Part shown: piece after piece, positions 63,899 to 64,000 of the stretch
Position numbering within the stretch: position 1 is the stretch's first letter
Layout of the letters: each line of letters begins with the position of its first letter
From: Neisseria animalis
Lineage (GTDB): Bacteria; Pseudomonadota; Gammaproteobacteria; Burkholderiales; Neisseriaceae
NCBI RefSeq assembly: GCF_900636515.1
Contig: NZ_LR134287.1
Span: forward strand, 496,001 to 560,000
DNA: 64,000 nucleotides
Direction of reading: 5' to 3'
The notes under the pieces: model-generated
What the model was told of the DNA's origin: nothing
The model's input: only the letters and a program-made list of their open reading frames with translations
Database searches by the model: none
Made by a program: the position numbers and the translations under genes

Positions 63899-64000
63899 TT
63901 ATTGTTGTGTTGCCAGTGCTTTTTGCTGGTGTTGCACCAATTCGGCAATGCCTTTTTGTCCCAACGCAATCAGTTTGCCCAACTCGTCGAGGGAAAACGG
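63899..64000 (-). CDS. rph: Ribonuclease PH, C-terminal end (partial)
   Basis: The last 33 codons of a minus-strand gene running off the right edge: [20 protein letters not shown] then LVQHQQKAL and a TAA at 63901-63899. The FS.DEL..L..L..KGI.EL pattern is the C-terminal helix of RNase PH, a phosphorolytic tRNA 3'-trimming exonuclease. Confidence 0.8.
   Translation of the reverse strand, partial: PFSLDELGKLIALGQKGIAELVQHQQKALATQQ

Overview
The window is a stretch of chromosome from a Neisseria species. Four things point there: dozens of DNA uptake sequences (DUS, core GCCGTCTG), typical gene blocks (pilMNOPQ-aroK-aroB divergent from ponA; secA next to a dciA-like gene; a BirA-CoaX fusion; a lipid-anchored azurin; minimal ProQ), Correia-type miniature elements, and DUS inverted pairs used as terminators after most genes. 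The uptake sequences mostly end in GCAAA rather than the GAA of the pathogenic species, and pilQ lacks the repeats of the meningococcal gene. A commensal Neisseria is therefore more likely than N. meningitidis or N. gonorrhoeae; the species cannot be fixed from this sequence. No rRNA, tRNA, CRISPR array, prophage or complete IS was seen.

Layout. 1-6.4 kb: the tail of an unknown gene, a DsbA-type lipoprotein, then a leftward macA-macB-outer membrane factor operon (tripartite ABC efflux). 6.9-19.1 kb: a proline-centred block with PutP symporter, MHS-family transporter, BrnQ-type carrier, XRE-cupin regulator, D-amino acid dehydrogenase-like flavoprotein translationally coupled to a pyrroline-2-carboxylate reductase-like protein, and PutA. 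Together these could import proline, convert D-proline to L-proline and oxidise it to glutamate (inference). 19.5-21.8 kb: an AT-rich islet with an XRE regulator divergent from four small secreted proteins. 21.9-24.5 kb: butanediol dehydrogenase and a histone-deacetylase-like amidohydrolase. 24.7-28 kb: yajC-secD-secF, then an NSS transporter. 30-35.4 kb: proQ, aroC, secA, dciA-like gene. 35.5-40.9 kb: FNR-box azurin, hemerythrin-like protein, a conserved unknown, dapE, a DNA methyltransferase, argF. 41.4-44.3 kb: a Fur-box siderophore ABC importer. 44.4-45.4 kb: two very small membrane proteins, one with a 12-base homopolymer that puts it out of frame, divergent from a PACE-type efflux protein. 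45.7-48.3 kb: amino acid binding lipoprotein and three poorly characterised genes. 48.8-58.5 kb: aroB, aroK, pilQPONM, ponA. 58.7-61.7 kb: hldC, birA-coaX fusion and a SPOR-like lipoprotein overlapping by 4 nt each. 62-64 kb: small lipoprotein, GntR/FCD regulator with a PdhR-type operator, small membrane protein, and the end of rph.

Between the genes lies a second layer. One 107-bp Correia-like element with unusual ends occurs eight times (seven copies identical by eye) plus one shortened copy. A second miniature element with GAGACCTTTGCAA ends occurs three times; two copies are hit by the 107-bp element. Several decayed relatives are also present.

The strongest candidate for something undescribed is the phase-variable 50-residue membrane protein at 44656-44809, which has a near-consensus promoter and is one base out of frame in its poly-C tract.
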